Source: Alienimonas californiensis (GTDB lineage: Bacteria > Planctomycetota > Planctomycetia > Planctomycetales > Planctomycetaceae). From it: a stretch of DNA of 64,000 nt. The DNA lies in assembly GCF_007743815.1 (NCBI RefSeq), contig NZ_CP036265.1, positions 2,498,823-2,562,822 on the forward strand, given 5' to 3'. The translations under genes were made by a program, and so were the position numbers. Shown here piece after piece: positions 54,334 through 62,559 of the stretch (its first letter is position 1; each line of letters opens with the position of its first letter). The notes beneath the pieces were generated by a model. The model saw nothing but the letters and a program-made list of their open reading frames with translations. It ran no database searches and was not told the origin of the DNA.

Positions 54334-54362
54334 GTTGCGGGGGAGTGATGAATCGGGGGGCG

Positions 54363-57092
54363 TCAGGCGCCCATCGGGTCGACCTTGTCCGGGTCGATGC
54401 CGAGATCCTTGAGCACGCCGGGCAGCTTCTTCGCGTCGAAGTCGCCGTCGGCGGCGAGGGCCGACAGGGCGGCGTAGGCGACGCACTCCGCGTCGATCTC
54501 AAAGTGCCGACGCAGGGCCGAGCGGGTCTCGCTGCGGCCGAAGCCGTCGGTGCCGAGGGCGACGTAGCGGCCGGGCACCCACTCGCGGATCTGGTCCTGC
54601 ACCAACCGCACATTGTCGCTGCTGGCGACGAACGGCCCGCCGTCGGTCGGCAGGACCTGCTCGAGGTAGCTCTGCTGCGGCGTCTCGCCGGGGTGCAGGC
54701 GGTTCTGCCGGGTGACGGCGCGGGCTTCACGGGCCAGTTCGCTGTAGCTGGTCACGCTCCAGACGTCGCTGCCGACGCCGTAGTTCTCCGACAGAATCGC
54801 CTGCGCCCGCAGCACGTACGGCAGGATCGGCCCGCTGCCGAACAGCTGCACGCGACCGTTCTTGCCGTCGACGGATTTGACCTTGTAGAGGCCGCGGAGG
54901 ACGCCCTCCTCGCAGCCTTCCGGCTTGGCGGGGTGGCTGTAGCTGTCGTCGTTATAGACGGACAGATAGTAGAAGCAGTCCTCGCCCTCCGCGTACATCC
55001 GGCGGAGGCCGTCCTGCACGATAATGGCGAGTTCGTAGTTATACGCCGGATCGTAGGCCCGCAGGTTGGGCACGGTGGAGGCCATCAGCGGGGAGTGGCC
55101 GTCCTGGTGCTGGAGGCCCTCGCCGTTGAGGCTGGTCCGTCCGCTGGTCCCGCCGCACAGGAAGCCTTTGGCGCGGCTGTCGCCGGCCAGCCAGATCAGG
55201 TCGCCGACCCGCTGGAAGCCGAACATGCTGTAATAGACATAGAACGGGATCATCGGCACGCCGACGTTGGCGTACGCGGTGCCCGCGGCGACGAAGCTGC
55301 TCATGGCGCCGGCTTCGTTGATGCCCTCCTCCAGCATCTGGCCGTTCTTCGACTCCTTGTAATACATGGAGACCTTACGGTCGACCGGCTCGTACAGCTG
55401 ACCCTTGGGGGAGTAGATGCCGATCTGCGCGAACAGCCCCTCGAACCCGAAGGTGCGGGCTTCGTCCGGAATAATGGGGACGATGCGCTCGCCGAGGGCT
55501 TTATCCTTCAGCAGCGTCCTCTGGAGTAACTGACCGAGGACGAAGGTCGTGCTGACGGTTTTGTCGCCGGTGCCGTCGAAATAGGCCTTGAACTTCTCCA
55601 GGCCGGGGACGTTGAGCTTTTCGTGCTCCGCGAGGCGGCGGGGCATGGAGCCGCCGAGCTTCTCCCGGTGCTCCGTGAGGTATTTCATCTCCGGCGAGTC
55701 GGCGTCCGGTTTATAGAACGGGGCCGTTTCGCACTCTTTGTCGCTGACGGGCACGCGGAAGCGGTCGCGGAACGCCTTGAGCTGCTCCGTGGTCATCTTC
55801 TTGGCGTTGTGGGCGACCATCTTGCCCTCGCCGGCCTCGCCCAGGCCGTAGCCCTTGATGGTCTGAGCCAGCACGACGGTCGGCCGACCGTTCCGCTCGG
55901 TGGCGGTTTGATAGGCGGCGTAGACCTTCTTCGGATCGTGGCCGCCGCGGCGGAGGCGTTCGATCTCCTCGTCCTTCATATCGGCGACGAGGGCCTGCAG
56001 GTCCGGGTCGGGGCCGAAGAACTCCTTGCGGACCACGGCGCCGGGAGCCGTGGAGAGGCGCTGGAACTCGCCGTCGACGGTGCCCTCCAGCTTGGCCACC
56101 AACTTGCCGGTCTTGTCCTTGGCGATCAGTTCGTCCCAGCCGGTGCCCCACAGGCACTTCACGACGTTCCAGCCGGCGCCGCGGAAGATGCCTTCCAGTT
56201 CCTGCACGATCTTGCCGTTGCCGCGAACCGGGCCGTCGAGGCGTTGCAGATTGCAGTTCACGACCCAGACGACGTTGTCCAGCCCCTCGCGGACCGGCAG
56301 CGTGAGGGCGCCGAGGGATTCCGGCTCGTCCATTTCCCCGTCGCCGAGGAACGCCCAGACGGTCGATTTATCGTTTTGCAGCAGGCCGCGGTTCCCCAGG
56401 TACCGCAGGAATCGGGCGTGATACAGGCTGGTGATCGGTCCCAGGCCCATCGAGACCGTGGGGAACTGCCAGAAGTCCGGCATCAGCCACGGGTGCGGAT
56501 AGCTGGACAGGCCGGTGCCGCGGGGCAGTTCCTGACGGAAGTTGTCGAGGTGCGATTCGTCGAACCGGCCTTCCAGGAAGGCCCGCGAGTACATCCCCGG
56601 GGCGGCGTGGCCCTGGAAATAGATGAAGTCCCCGGGGTGATCCTTGGTCCGTGCGTGGAAGAAGTGGTTGAAGCCGACTTCGTACAGCGTGCAGGAGGAC
56701 GCGTAGGTCGAGATGTGCCCGCCGACGCCGGTGTCGCCCTTATTGGCCCGCACGACCATCGCCGCGGCGTTCCAGCGGATCAGGCTACGGATCGTGCGTT
56801 CGAGCTCCTCGTCGCCGGGGTAGTCCGGCTGGCGCTCCGGGGAGATCGTGTTGACGTAGGGGGTGGTCGGGTCGAACGGCAGTTCGACGCCGTGCTTCCG
56901 GGCGTAGTCGTCCAGACGGCGGAGCAACCGCGTCGCCTCGGTGGAGCCGTGCCGGTGCAGCACGTCCTCGAGGGACTCGAACCAGTCCCGCAGTTCGGCG
57001 TCGTCCAGGCTTTGCTCTCCGGCTTGACCGTTGCGGGAATGCGGCGCGTGGTTGGCGCGGGCTTCGGGCGTGGCGAGGGAGCCGGAGGCCAT
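54363..57092 (-). CDS. aceE: Pyruvate dehydrogenase E1, homodimeric type
   Basis: 909 residues from ATG 57092. Homodimeric E1 (AceE), which decarboxylates pyruvate with thiamine diphosphate. NTISPERQPDYPGDEELERT and NKGDTGVGGHISTYASSCTL are AceE hallmarks, with ThDP motif GDGEMDEPESLGALTLPVRE and NCNLQRLDGPVRGNGKI. C-terminal half: GRTSLNGEGLQHQDGHSPL, then YVALGTDGFGRSETR. N-terminal ~20 residues are not conserved. First gene of the PDH run; downstream of fmt with a 129-base gap. Confidence 0.95.
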   Translation of the reverse strand: MASGSLATPEARANHAPHSRNGQAGEQSLDDAELRDWFESLEDVLHRHGSTEATRLLRRLDDYARKHGVELPFDPTTPYVNTISPERQPDYPGDEELERTIRSLIRWNAAAMVVRANKGDTGVGGHISTYASSCTLYEVGFNHFFHARTKDHPGDFIYFQGHAAPGMYSRAFLEGRFDESHLDNFRQELPRGTGLSSYPHPWLMPDFWQFPTVSMGLGPITSLYHARFLRYLGNRGLLQNDKSTVWAFLGDGEMDEPESLGALTLPVREGLDNVVWVVNCNLQRLDGPVRGNGKIVQELEGIFRGAGWNVVKCLWGTGWDELIAKDKTGKLVAKLEGTVDGEFQRLSTAPGAVVRKEFFGPDPDLQALVADMKDEEIERLRRGGHDPKKVYAAYQTATERNGRPTVVLAQTIKGYGLGEAGEGKMVAHNAKKMTTEQLKAFRDRFRVPVSDKECETAPFYKPDADSPEMKYLTEHREKLGGSMPRRLAEHEKLNVPGLEKFKAYFDGTGDKTVSTTFVLGQLLQRTLLKDKALGERIVPIIPDEARTFGFEGLFAQIGIYSPKGQLYEPVDRKVSMYYKESKNGQMLEEGINEAGAMSSFVAAGTAYANVGVPMIPFYVYYSMFGFQRVGDLIWLAGDSRAKGFLCGGTSGRTSLNGEGLQHQDGHSPLMASTVPNLRAYDPAYNYELAIIVQDGLRRMYAEGEDCFYYLSVYNDDSYSHPAKPEGCEEGVLRGLYKVKSVDGKNGRVQLFGSGPILPYVLRAQAILSENYGVGSDVWSVTSYSELAREARAVTRQNRLHPGETPQQSYLEQVLPTDGGPFVASSDNVRLVQDQIREWVPGRYVALGTDGFGRSETRSALRRHFEIDAECVAYAALSALAADGDFDAKKLPGVLKDLGIDPDKVDPMGA

Positions 57093-57221
57093 CGGGGTCG
57101 TTTCGCAGCGGGGACGGGGGCGCAAACCGTAACCGACAGACCCCGCGTTCGGATTGGAACGCGCGCAGGGCGGCCGGTCGCGCAGTGTAGTGGGGCGGCG
57201 CGGGGCGGCCAAGCTGAGCCG

Positions 57222-58166
57222 CTAACTGACGAACCGCCCGGCGCCGCGGCCGCGGAGGAACTCGGCGCCGCTCATCGAGCGTTTGCCCGCGGGCTTGATG
57301 GAACGCACCCGCACGGCGCCGGAGCCGCAGGCTACCACCAGATCGCCGCCGCGGTCGGAGGCCTCGCCGGGGCGACTGCCGTCGCCGGGCACGGTGTCCA
57401 CCGATTCGAACACGCAGCGGGCCGGTTTGCCGCCCTTCGTCTGCAATCCGCCGGGCTCGAAGATCGAGAACGCCCCCGGCCAGGGGCTCATCCCGCGGAC
57501 GTGCCGGCTGACGGCGCCGGCGGAGCGGGTCCAGTCGATCTGCCCCTCCGCCTTCTCCATCTGCGGGGCGTAGGTGGCGAGGTCGTGATCCTGTCGCACC
57601 GGCACCGCGGTGCCCCTCTCCAGGGCGTCCAGCACTTCCAGCGTGAGCGGCGCCGCGAGGCGGGCGAGGCGGTCGTGCAGCTCCCCGGCGGTTTCGAACC
57701 GGCCGATCGCCGTGGCCTCCGCCCCCAACACGGGGCCGGCGTCCAGTTCGCGGACGATCTGGAAAATCGTGACGCCTGTCTCCTCTTCTCCCCCCCGGAT
57801 TGCGGCGTGGATCGGGGCGGCGCCGCGGAACTTCGGCAGCAGCGAGGCGTGCAGGTTGAACGCCCCCTTCGGCGGGATCGCCAGCAGCTTTTCGCTGAGG
57901 ATCTGCCCGTAGGCGGCGACGACGTACGCATCCGCCTTGAACTCCCGCAGGCGCTCGAGGCTGTCGGCGACGTTGACCCGCGGCGGCTGAAAGACCGGCA
58001 GGTTGAACTTCTCCGCGGCGGCCTTCATCGGCGGGACGGAGGTGTGCTTCCCCGTCCCCCCGCGGTCCGGCTGAGTGACGAGGCCGACGAGCTTGTGCCG
58101 CGACTTGGCGATCGCCCGCAACGCGGGCTCGCCGAAGGCGCCGGTGCCGAGAAAAAGAACGCGCAT
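57222..58166 (-). CDS. fmt: Methionyl-tRNA formyltransferase
   Basis: 314 residues, standard length. Formylates Met-tRNA-fMet with 10-formyl-THF. GTGAFGEPALRAIAKS start, then AFNLHASLLPKFRGAAPIHA with catalytic Asn104 and His106, and REL-Asp142-AGPVL. C-terminal OB-like tRNA-binding domain (SRHVRGMSPWPGAFSIF) follows. Adjacent to def, as in most bacteria, with inverted repeat A3 in the gap between them. Followed downstream by the aceE gene. Confidence 0.95.
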   Translation of the reverse strand: MRVLFLGTGAFGEPALRAIAKSRHKLVGLVTQPDRGGTGKHTSVPPMKAAAEKFNLPVFQPPRVNVADSLERLREFKADAYVVAAYGQILSEKLLAIPPKGAFNLHASLLPKFRGAAPIHAAIRGGEEETGVTIFQIVRELDAGPVLGAEATAIGRFETAGELHDRLARLAAPLTLEVLDALERGTAVPVRQDHDLATYAPQMEKAEGQIDWTRSAGAVSRHVRGMSPWPGAFSIFEPGGLQTKGGKPARCVFESVDTVPGDGSRPGEASDRGGDLVVACGSGAVRVRSIKPAGKRSMSGAEFLRGRGAGRFVS

Positions 58167-58178
58167 GGGGTCGACAGG

Positions 58179-58271
58179 GTGAGCCCGGAGCGCAAGCTCC
58201 GGAAGTGCGGAGTCGTTTCGGAGGGCCCGCGTCGGCAGGGCCGACGGCCGGAGCTTGCGCTCCGGGCTCAC
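58179..58271. repeat. Inverted repeat A3 between def and fmt
   Basis: Arms 58179-58202 and 58248-58271, perfect over 24 bases, beginning GTGAGCCCGGAGCGCAAGC. Compared with A1 and A2 the arms differ, and every left-arm change is mirrored in the right arm. That covariation supports a selected stem. Confidence 0.88.
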
Positions 58272-58281
58272 GCGCGACCGT

Positions 58282-58908
58282 TTACAGCTTGAACGCCTCG
58301 AACTCTTTGAGCAGAGCCCGGTTCGACGGGATCTCGCCGTTTTTCTGGGCCTTGGTCCAGGCGTGCTCGAAGTCCGCCAGTTTGGGGGCGGCCTTGGCTT
58401 TTTCGGCGGGGGTCATGCGGTCGGGGAACATCACCCCGTCCAAATGGTCGAACTCGTGCAGGACCACCCGGGCGGGCAGGTCCTCCAGATCCATGGCGAA
58501 CAATTTGCCGTTCAGGTCGAACGCCTCCACGACGATCCGCTGGGCGCGACGGACGTCGCCGAAAAGTTGGGGCAGGCTCAGGCAGCCTTCCTCGGCCGTC
58601 TCGCTGCCGGTGCGGCGGACGATCTCGGGGTTGATGAAGACCTGTTCCTGGTCCTTTTCCTCCGCGTCGCCGGTCGGGTTGGCGACGAACAGCCGCCACG
58701 GCCGGGCCACCTGGGTGGCCGCCAGACCGATGCCCTCGTGGGCGTACATCAGCTCGAACATCTCCGAAACGTGGCGCCGCAGGGCGGCGTTGATCTCGGT
58801 GACGGGTTGCGCTTTGCGCCGCAACGCAGGATGCGGGTGCGGCACGATCTTCAGGGCGTCCGCGGCGGACGAGACCGAAACAGTGTCAGGTGCGGTCGTC
58901 GCGGACAT
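58282..58908 (-). CDS. def: Peptide deformylase
   Basis: 208 residues from ATG 58908. Removes the formyl group from nascent proteins. Three PDF motifs: GIGLAATQ (59-66), EEGCLSLP (106-113, Cys109) and HEFDHLDG (151-158, His151, Glu152, His155), so metal ligands and catalytic Glu are intact. N-terminus has ~18 residues before the conserved IVPHPHPALR, and the C-terminal tail (about 175-208) is longer than in E. coli. Upstream of fmt. Confidence 0.95.
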   Translation of the reverse strand: MSATTAPDTVSVSSAADALKIVPHPHPALRRKAQPVTEINAALRRHVSEMFELMYAHEGIGLAATQVARPWRLFVANPTGDAEEKDQEQVFINPEIVRRTGSETAEEGCLSLPQLFGDVRRAQRIVVEAFDLNGKLFAMDLEDLPARVVLHEFDHLDGVMFPDRMTPAEKAKAAPKLADFEHAWTKAQKNGEIPSNRALLKEFEAFKL

Positions 58909-58950
58909 CAGGCAGGAGATCGAGGTGCGAAAACGGGTTCGCATCCTACG

Positions 58951-59061
58951 CCCGCTTCGCCGTCGCCGACAGGCGGCGGGACCGCCGAGGGGCGGCAGGA
59001 CCGCCGAGGGGCGATCCAATCGCCGGATCGGGGTGCGATCTCGGCGACGGCGAGGCGGGGC
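58951..59061. repeat. Inverted repeat B3 with internal tandem duplication
   Basis: Left arm CCCGCTTCGCCGTCGCCG near 58951-58968 pairs with 59043-59061 (CGGCGACGGCGAGGCGGG). A 16-base unit GGACCGCCGAGGGGCG occurs twice in the centre (58979-58994 and 58998-59013). Fills the gap between def and the lipoprotein gene. Confidence 0.65.
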
Positions 59062-59082
59062 GGTCCCCCGGCCGGGGCCGAC

Positions 59083-59424
59083 TCAGTAGGTCGGCACGCA
59101 GTTGACGGGGGCGGCGGCGGTCTGCGTCGGGGCGACGTAGTAGGCCTGCGGGGCGGCGGCGGTCTGGTAGTAGACCGGGGCGGAGGCGGTGGGGCCCATC
59201 GGGGCGGCCATCGCGCCCTGCGGGTAGATCGGGGCGCCGTAGCCGGAGCCGTAGCCGGGGCTGCACTGGCCGCTCTCGCAGCCGCCGCCCGGGGCGCCGT
59301 AGTAGCTGCCGTACCCGCCGCCGGCGCCGCAGCAGCACCCGGTGGACAGGGCGAGAACGCCGGCGCCGGCCAGGGCCGGGGCGACGCGCTTCAGGGAACG
59401 AGCCAGAGTCGTGAACCGGGCCAT
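59083..59424 (-). CDS. Small Tyr/Ala/Gly-rich lipoprotein
   Basis: 113 residues. Signal peptide with lipobox LALSTGC; two more Cys follow (GCCCG). The mature part is Gly/Tyr/Pro/Ala rich (GGGYGSYYGAPGGGCESGQC, PVYYQTAAAPQAYYVAPTQT) and looks structural. Such low-complexity small lipoproteins are common in planctomycetes. No function assignable. ATG 59424, no convincing Shine-Dalgarno. Confidence 0.65.
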   Translation of the reverse strand: MARFTTLARSLKRVAPALAGAGVLALSTGCCCGAGGGYGSYYGAPGGGCESGQCSPGYGSGYGAPIYPQGAMAAPMGPTASAPVYYQTAAAPQAYYVAPTQTAAAPVNCVPTY

Positions 59425-59717
59425 GGGAGCAGTCCTTGCGTGGTCCGGCCGCCACCGGCCCCGGGGGGGAACCGACGAAGTCCGGTGAGAAACGGAAATG
59501 GGTTGTGCCGAGGGAAAGCGGGCGACGACCGATTCGGGCGGGCGGGTCGGGGGTGACGAGCCGCGTCGAACCGTGTTGGAGAGTGACGTCGCCGTGCGGG
59601 CGGGGGTGTAGTGCTTCGCAGCCGAAGCCCCAAGAGGGACTTGAAGGAATTTTTGCAACCGGGTGCAAAATCCTTCCGAACGATCCTTCGCGCGCCCTGT
59701 TTCTTGGCTCGCCCTGC
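59425..59717. other. Gap upstream of the lipoprotein gene
   Basis: No gene supported. Contains an AT-rich hairpin at 59643-59676 (GAAGGAATTTTTGCA pairing with TGCAAAATCCTTC, 13 pairs with two unpaired bases), conspicuous in GC-rich surroundings. It may be a leader structure of the lipoprotein gene or a degenerate terminator of cstA. Confidence 0.45.
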
Positions 59718-59781
59718 TTCGCCGTCGCCGCCAGGCGGCGCGAGAGCTCAGAAACACGCGCCGCCTAACGGCGACGGCGAA
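59718..59781. repeat. Inverted repeat B4
   Basis: Arms 59718-59742 and 59757-59781 pair at 23 of 25 positions (TTCGCCGTCGCCGCCAGGCG at the left). 24 bases downstream of the CstA-family stop; likely terminates that gene. Confidence 0.8.
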
Positions 59782-59805
59782 TTGGGGGCGCTCAGGCGGG
59801 ATGCC

Positions 59806-61614
59806 TCAGGCGGCGGTGGCGCTGGGGGCCACTTCGGCCCGGGGGACGCGCGGCCACATCCGCACGGCTTCGATCAGCACCCAGCCTTCCAGCAGCAACA
59901 CGGCCACGCCCATCGCGGTCAGCAGCCAGTTTTCCTGAGCGATCCAGCCGGTCTCCGGGGCGAAGACCTGCACCGCCATCGCCCAGGCCGGCACCGCGAC
60001 CATCAGCAGCGCCGCGGGCACGAGCCACAGCACCGGCTTGCGGCGACGGTGCAGGTAGAAGGCGATCACCAGGAACGCCAGCCCGGCCAGCAGTTGGTTC
60101 GTCGCCCCGAACAGCGGCCACAGGATCAGGCCGCCGGTGCCGTAGCCCAGACCCGGCGCCCGGATCAGGGCGATGGCCCCGCCGGCCAGCACCGCGATCA
60201 GCGTCGCCGGGTGACGGCCGGTGAAGACGCTGAAGATCGGGGCCTTCTCCGCCAGTCCGCCGGCCAGTTCCTGCACGACGTAGCGCTGCAAGCGGGTGGC
60301 GCTGTCCAGCGTGGTGGCCGCGAAGCCGGCGACGGTGGTGGCGATCAGGCCCACCCCGAACCAGGCCGGGATGCCGATCTCCTGTAAAAAGTTCGCCCCG
60401 CCGGCGACGAACGCCCCGATCATCTGGGGCAGCCGGAAGCTCGCCCAGCTCCCGCCGGGCACGTAGGTGGCTTCCCACGCCGCCCGGCCGGAGGCGAACG
60501 CCTCGCCCGTCGGCCCGACCGCGTTCATCCCCAGCCCCGCGGTGCAGGCCAGGATCACCAGCACCGCCAGGAACGCCTCGCACAGCATTGCCCCGTAGCC
60601 GACCGGGCGGGCGTCCAGTTCGCTCTTCACCTGCTTGCTGCTGGTCCCGCTCGCCACGAGGCAGTGGAACCCGCTGCACGCCCCGCAGGCGACGGTGACG
60701 AACAGGAACGGCAGGATTGCGGGGGCGTCGAACGGGCGGGCCTCCGCGGTGACGATCATCGGGGCGCTGTCCAGGCTGGCGTCGCCCGTGACGCCCGCAA
60801 CCCCGGCGCCGACGACCAGCGCCGCCATCGTCAGGAACAGCAGGCCGCTGTTGAGCAGGTCGCGCGGTTGGAGCAGCAGACCCACCGGCATCACGCTCGC
60901 CGCGTAGCAGTACGCCAGCAACAGCACGGTCCAGACGACCACCGGGTTCCAGGAGTCCAGCCCCATCGCCGGCAGGATCTCGGCGAGGTCCACCGGGAGA
61001 TAGGTCGCCCCCAGCCAGACGCAGCCCAGCAGGATCGCCAATCCGCCGACGACCGGCACGGTCAGGCTCCCGCCGCTTTTCAGGGAGCGTCCCAGCAGGA
61101 TCGCCAGCGGCATCGCCGCCCACACCGGCAGCACGCTTTCCGGGTACAGACCGAACACGCTGGCGATCACCAGGCCGAACACGCCCAGCACGACGGTCAG
61201 GGCCAGCCAGAGCACCGACAGGAACAGCCACCGCGCCCGCGGGGAGATCAGCCGACCGGCCGCCTCGCCCACCGTGGCCCCGCCGTTCTTCAAGCTGACC
61301 ACCAGACTGCCGAAGTCGTGCACCGCCCCGACCAGCACGCTGCCCACCAGCACCCAGACCAGCGCCGGCAGCCAGCCCCAGAACACCGCCACCGCCGGCC
61401 CCACGATCGGCCCGGTGCCGGCGATGCTGGTGAAGTGGTGGGCGAACACGACCCAGCGGCGGGTCGGCACGAAGTCCTGCCCGTCCTCCTTGGCGATGCT
61501 GGGCACCACGGCGTTGGCGTCCACGCCGAACACGTGGCTCAGCCAGCGCCCCAGCACGACGTACGCCAGCCCCAAGCCCGCCGCGGACCCCAACAGCACC
61601 ACGAGGACGGACAT
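59806..61614 (-). CDS. cstA: CstA-family peptide/carbon-starvation transporter
   Basis: 602 residues from ATG 61614, about 16 spans. Begins with VLVVLLGSAAGLGLAYVVLG, then VFAHHFTSIAGTGPIVGPAV (the conserved CstA motif), VHDFGSLVVSLKNGGATVGE, and GTSSKQVKSELDARPVGYGA with a cytoplasmic segment. It is in the 600-700 residue range of CstA/BtsT proteins, which import peptides or pyruvate. The divergent csrA start is 323 bases away. Confidence 0.88.
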   Translation of the reverse strand: MSVLVVLLGSAAGLGLAYVVLGRWLSHVFGVDANAVVPSIAKEDGQDFVPTRRWVVFAHHFTSIAGTGPIVGPAVAVFWGWLPALVWVLVGSVLVGAVHDFGSLVVSLKNGGATVGEAAGRLISPRARWLFLSVLWLALTVVLGVFGLVIASVFGLYPESVLPVWAAMPLAILLGRSLKSGGSLTVPVVGGLAILLGCVWLGATYLPVDLAEILPAMGLDSWNPVVVWTVLLLAYCYAASVMPVGLLLQPRDLLNSGLLFLTMAALVVGAGVAGVTGDASLDSAPMIVTAEARPFDAPAILPFLFVTVACGACSGFHCLVASGTSSKQVKSELDARPVGYGAMLCEAFLAVLVILACTAGLGMNAVGPTGEAFASGRAAWEATYVPGGSWASFRLPQMIGAFVAGGANFLQEIGIPAWFGVGLIATTVAGFAATTLDSATRLQRYVVQELAGGLAEKAPIFSVFTGRHPATLIAVLAGGAIALIRAPGLGYGTGGLILWPLFGATNQLLAGLAFLVIAFYLHRRRKPVLWLVPAALLMVAVPAWAMAVQVFAPETGWIAQENWLLTAMGVAVLLLEGWVLIEAVRMWPRVPRAEVAPSATAA

Positions 61615-61839
61615 CGGCGGGGACCTGACTCGGCAAAGAACACGGGGCGAACGCAGGCAGCGTGAACGCCCTCCCCCCCGGACGCAACCGCGGCGGCCCG
61701 CCCCCCGACGGCGCGCCCGCACGCCGGCGCCCGCACGACCGGCCGAGCCGTCGCCGCCGATCGACTCGGCAGGATCGGCGGGTTGGGTTGTTGTGGGAAG
61801 ATATTCCGGCACATGGCATCCCCCCAGGTTGCCCGAACT

Positions 61840-61856
61840 GCCGAAATCATTTCGGC
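61840..61856. promoter_or_regulatory. Dyad GCCGAAAT-C-ATTTCGGC in the cstA/csrA gap
   Basis: Perfect 8-base arms around one base, with a looser outer pair (CGAAC / GTTCG). Lies 82 bases before csrA and 226 bases before cstA. A transcription-factor operator or the base of a hairpin is likely. The rest of 61615-61839 holds no feature I can support. Confidence 0.5.
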
Positions 61857-61880
61857 GGACAGGTTCGCCTGACCGCCCAA

Positions 61881-61903
61881 CTCGCCCGGAGGAGCCGGGC
61901 GAG
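61881..61903 (+). promoter_or_regulatory. Hairpin with AGGAG loop in the csrA leader (candidate CsrA site)
   Basis: CTCGCCCGG (61881-61889) pairs perfectly with CCGGGCGAG (61895-61903) around a five-base loop AGGAG. GGA exposed in a hairpin loop is the hallmark of a CsrA/RsmA binding site. The second GGA is in the csrA ribosome-binding site 38 bases downstream, so dual-site binding is possible. Confidence 0.6.
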
Positions 61904-61925
61904 GTTCATACAGCCCCGCCCACCG

Positions 61926-61932
61926 TAAGGAG
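61926..61932 (+). promoter_or_regulatory. csrA ribosome-binding site
   Basis: TAAGGAG, five bases before the csrA ATG. One of the few strong Shine-Dalgarno sequences in the window. It contains GGA and may itself be bound by CsrA. Confidence 0.85.
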
Positions 61933-61937
61933 ACGCC

Positions 61938-62123
61938 ATGTTGGTTTTAAGCCGTCAGAAGGAACAGACGATCGTCATCGGGGACAACATCCGGATCACG
62001 ATCGTGGAAGTGAAAGGCGACAAAGTTCGCCTGGGCATCGACGCCCCGCGGGACGTGACGGTGCACCGGGAAGAGGTGTTCCTCGCCCTGGCCGCCGGCG
62101 AACCCGCCCGCCGGGCCGCCTGA
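61938..62123 (+). CDS. csrA: Carbon storage regulator CsrA
   Basis: 61 residues. RNA-binding translational regulator; dimer of five-stranded sheets. MLVLSRQKEQTIVIGDNIRI is the family opening, with VRLGIDAPRDVTVHREEVF next. Arg6 and the VHREE RNA-binding segment are conserved. The next gene on the same strand is flagellin, its classical target. FliW, the usual antagonist, is not in the window. Confidence 0.95.
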   Translation: MLVLSRQKEQTIVIGDNIRITIVEVKGDKVRLGIDAPRDVTVHREEVFLALAAGEPARRAA

Positions 62124-62134
62124 CCGATTTGCCG

Positions 62135-62160
62135 AAGCGGTCCGCCGATGCGGGCCGCTT
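62135..62160 (+). terminator. Terminator-like hairpin after csrA
   Basis: AAGCGGTCCGC (62135-62145) pairs with GCGGGCCGCTT (62150-62160), with one T:G pair, loop CGAT, followed by only TAT. It starts 11 bases after the csrA stop. A short T tract makes it a weak intrinsic terminator. Confidence 0.5.
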
Positions 62161-62162
62161 TA

Positions 62163-62489
62163 TGGCATTGAGGGCGGCGGTCGCTCCCGGGTTCGACGAC
62201 GACGTCGACCCGCGTTACGCCCCCGAGGAGCCCGCCGAGGCCGGGGGGACCCCGAAGCGGGTCCGCAACGTGCCCGCAGGACCCGCACGGCCGGCGCCAA
62301 ATACGCGATCACGTCGGTTCGCGAGGGATTTCCGCCGTTGCATCCGAGGCGGTCGCTGATCCGGACCGATGGTTTGTCCGGGCCCGTCAGGATGACCTCG
62401 CCCCACCCGTAAGCCGGCACGACGCCGCGCGTCGCGGGTCCCCGCTCCGCCGGGGCGTTCCCCCTCACCGTCGGCCGTGTCGTCTCCCC
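62163..62489. other. Non-coding leader region before flagellin
   Basis: No gene supported; probably the flagellin promoter and leader. No sigma-28 or sigma-54 consensus is evident. GTC-AGGAT-GAC at 62386-62396 is a small hairpin with GGA in the loop, another possible CsrA contact. Confidence 0.4.
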
Positions 62490-62520
62490 CCGGGGAGCGA
62501 CCGCCGATGCCGCTCCCCGG
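62490..62520 (+). promoter_or_regulatory. Hairpin in the flagellin leader
   Basis: CCGGGGAGC (62490-62498) pairs perfectly with GCTCCCCGG (62512-62520), 13-base loop, about 40 bases upstream of the ATG. It may affect flagellin mRNA stability or present the downstream GGA motifs. Confidence 0.5.
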
Positions 62521-62542
62521 CGGCTCCCCTCCCAAACTCGTT

Positions 62543-62556
62543 GAAGGAACCCGGGA
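62543..62556 (+). promoter_or_regulatory. Flagellin ribosome-binding site with paired GGA motifs
   Basis: GAAGGA at 62543-62548 is the Shine-Dalgarno, eleven bases before the ATG. A second GGA follows at 62554-62556. GGA overlapping the ribosome-binding site is how CsrA blocks flagellin translation in Bacillus subtilis, but the loops needed for strong binding are not obvious here. Confidence 0.5.
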
Positions 62557-62559
62557 CCC

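Noticed and set aside
55623-58292. An 889-residue plus-strand frame opposite aceE and fmt
   Set aside because: aceE and fmt are unambiguous; the antisense frame has no recognisable motif.
61813-61833. Sigma-54-like promoter (TGGCAT and TTGCCC)
   Set aside because: Spacing between GG and GC is 14 bases instead of 10.
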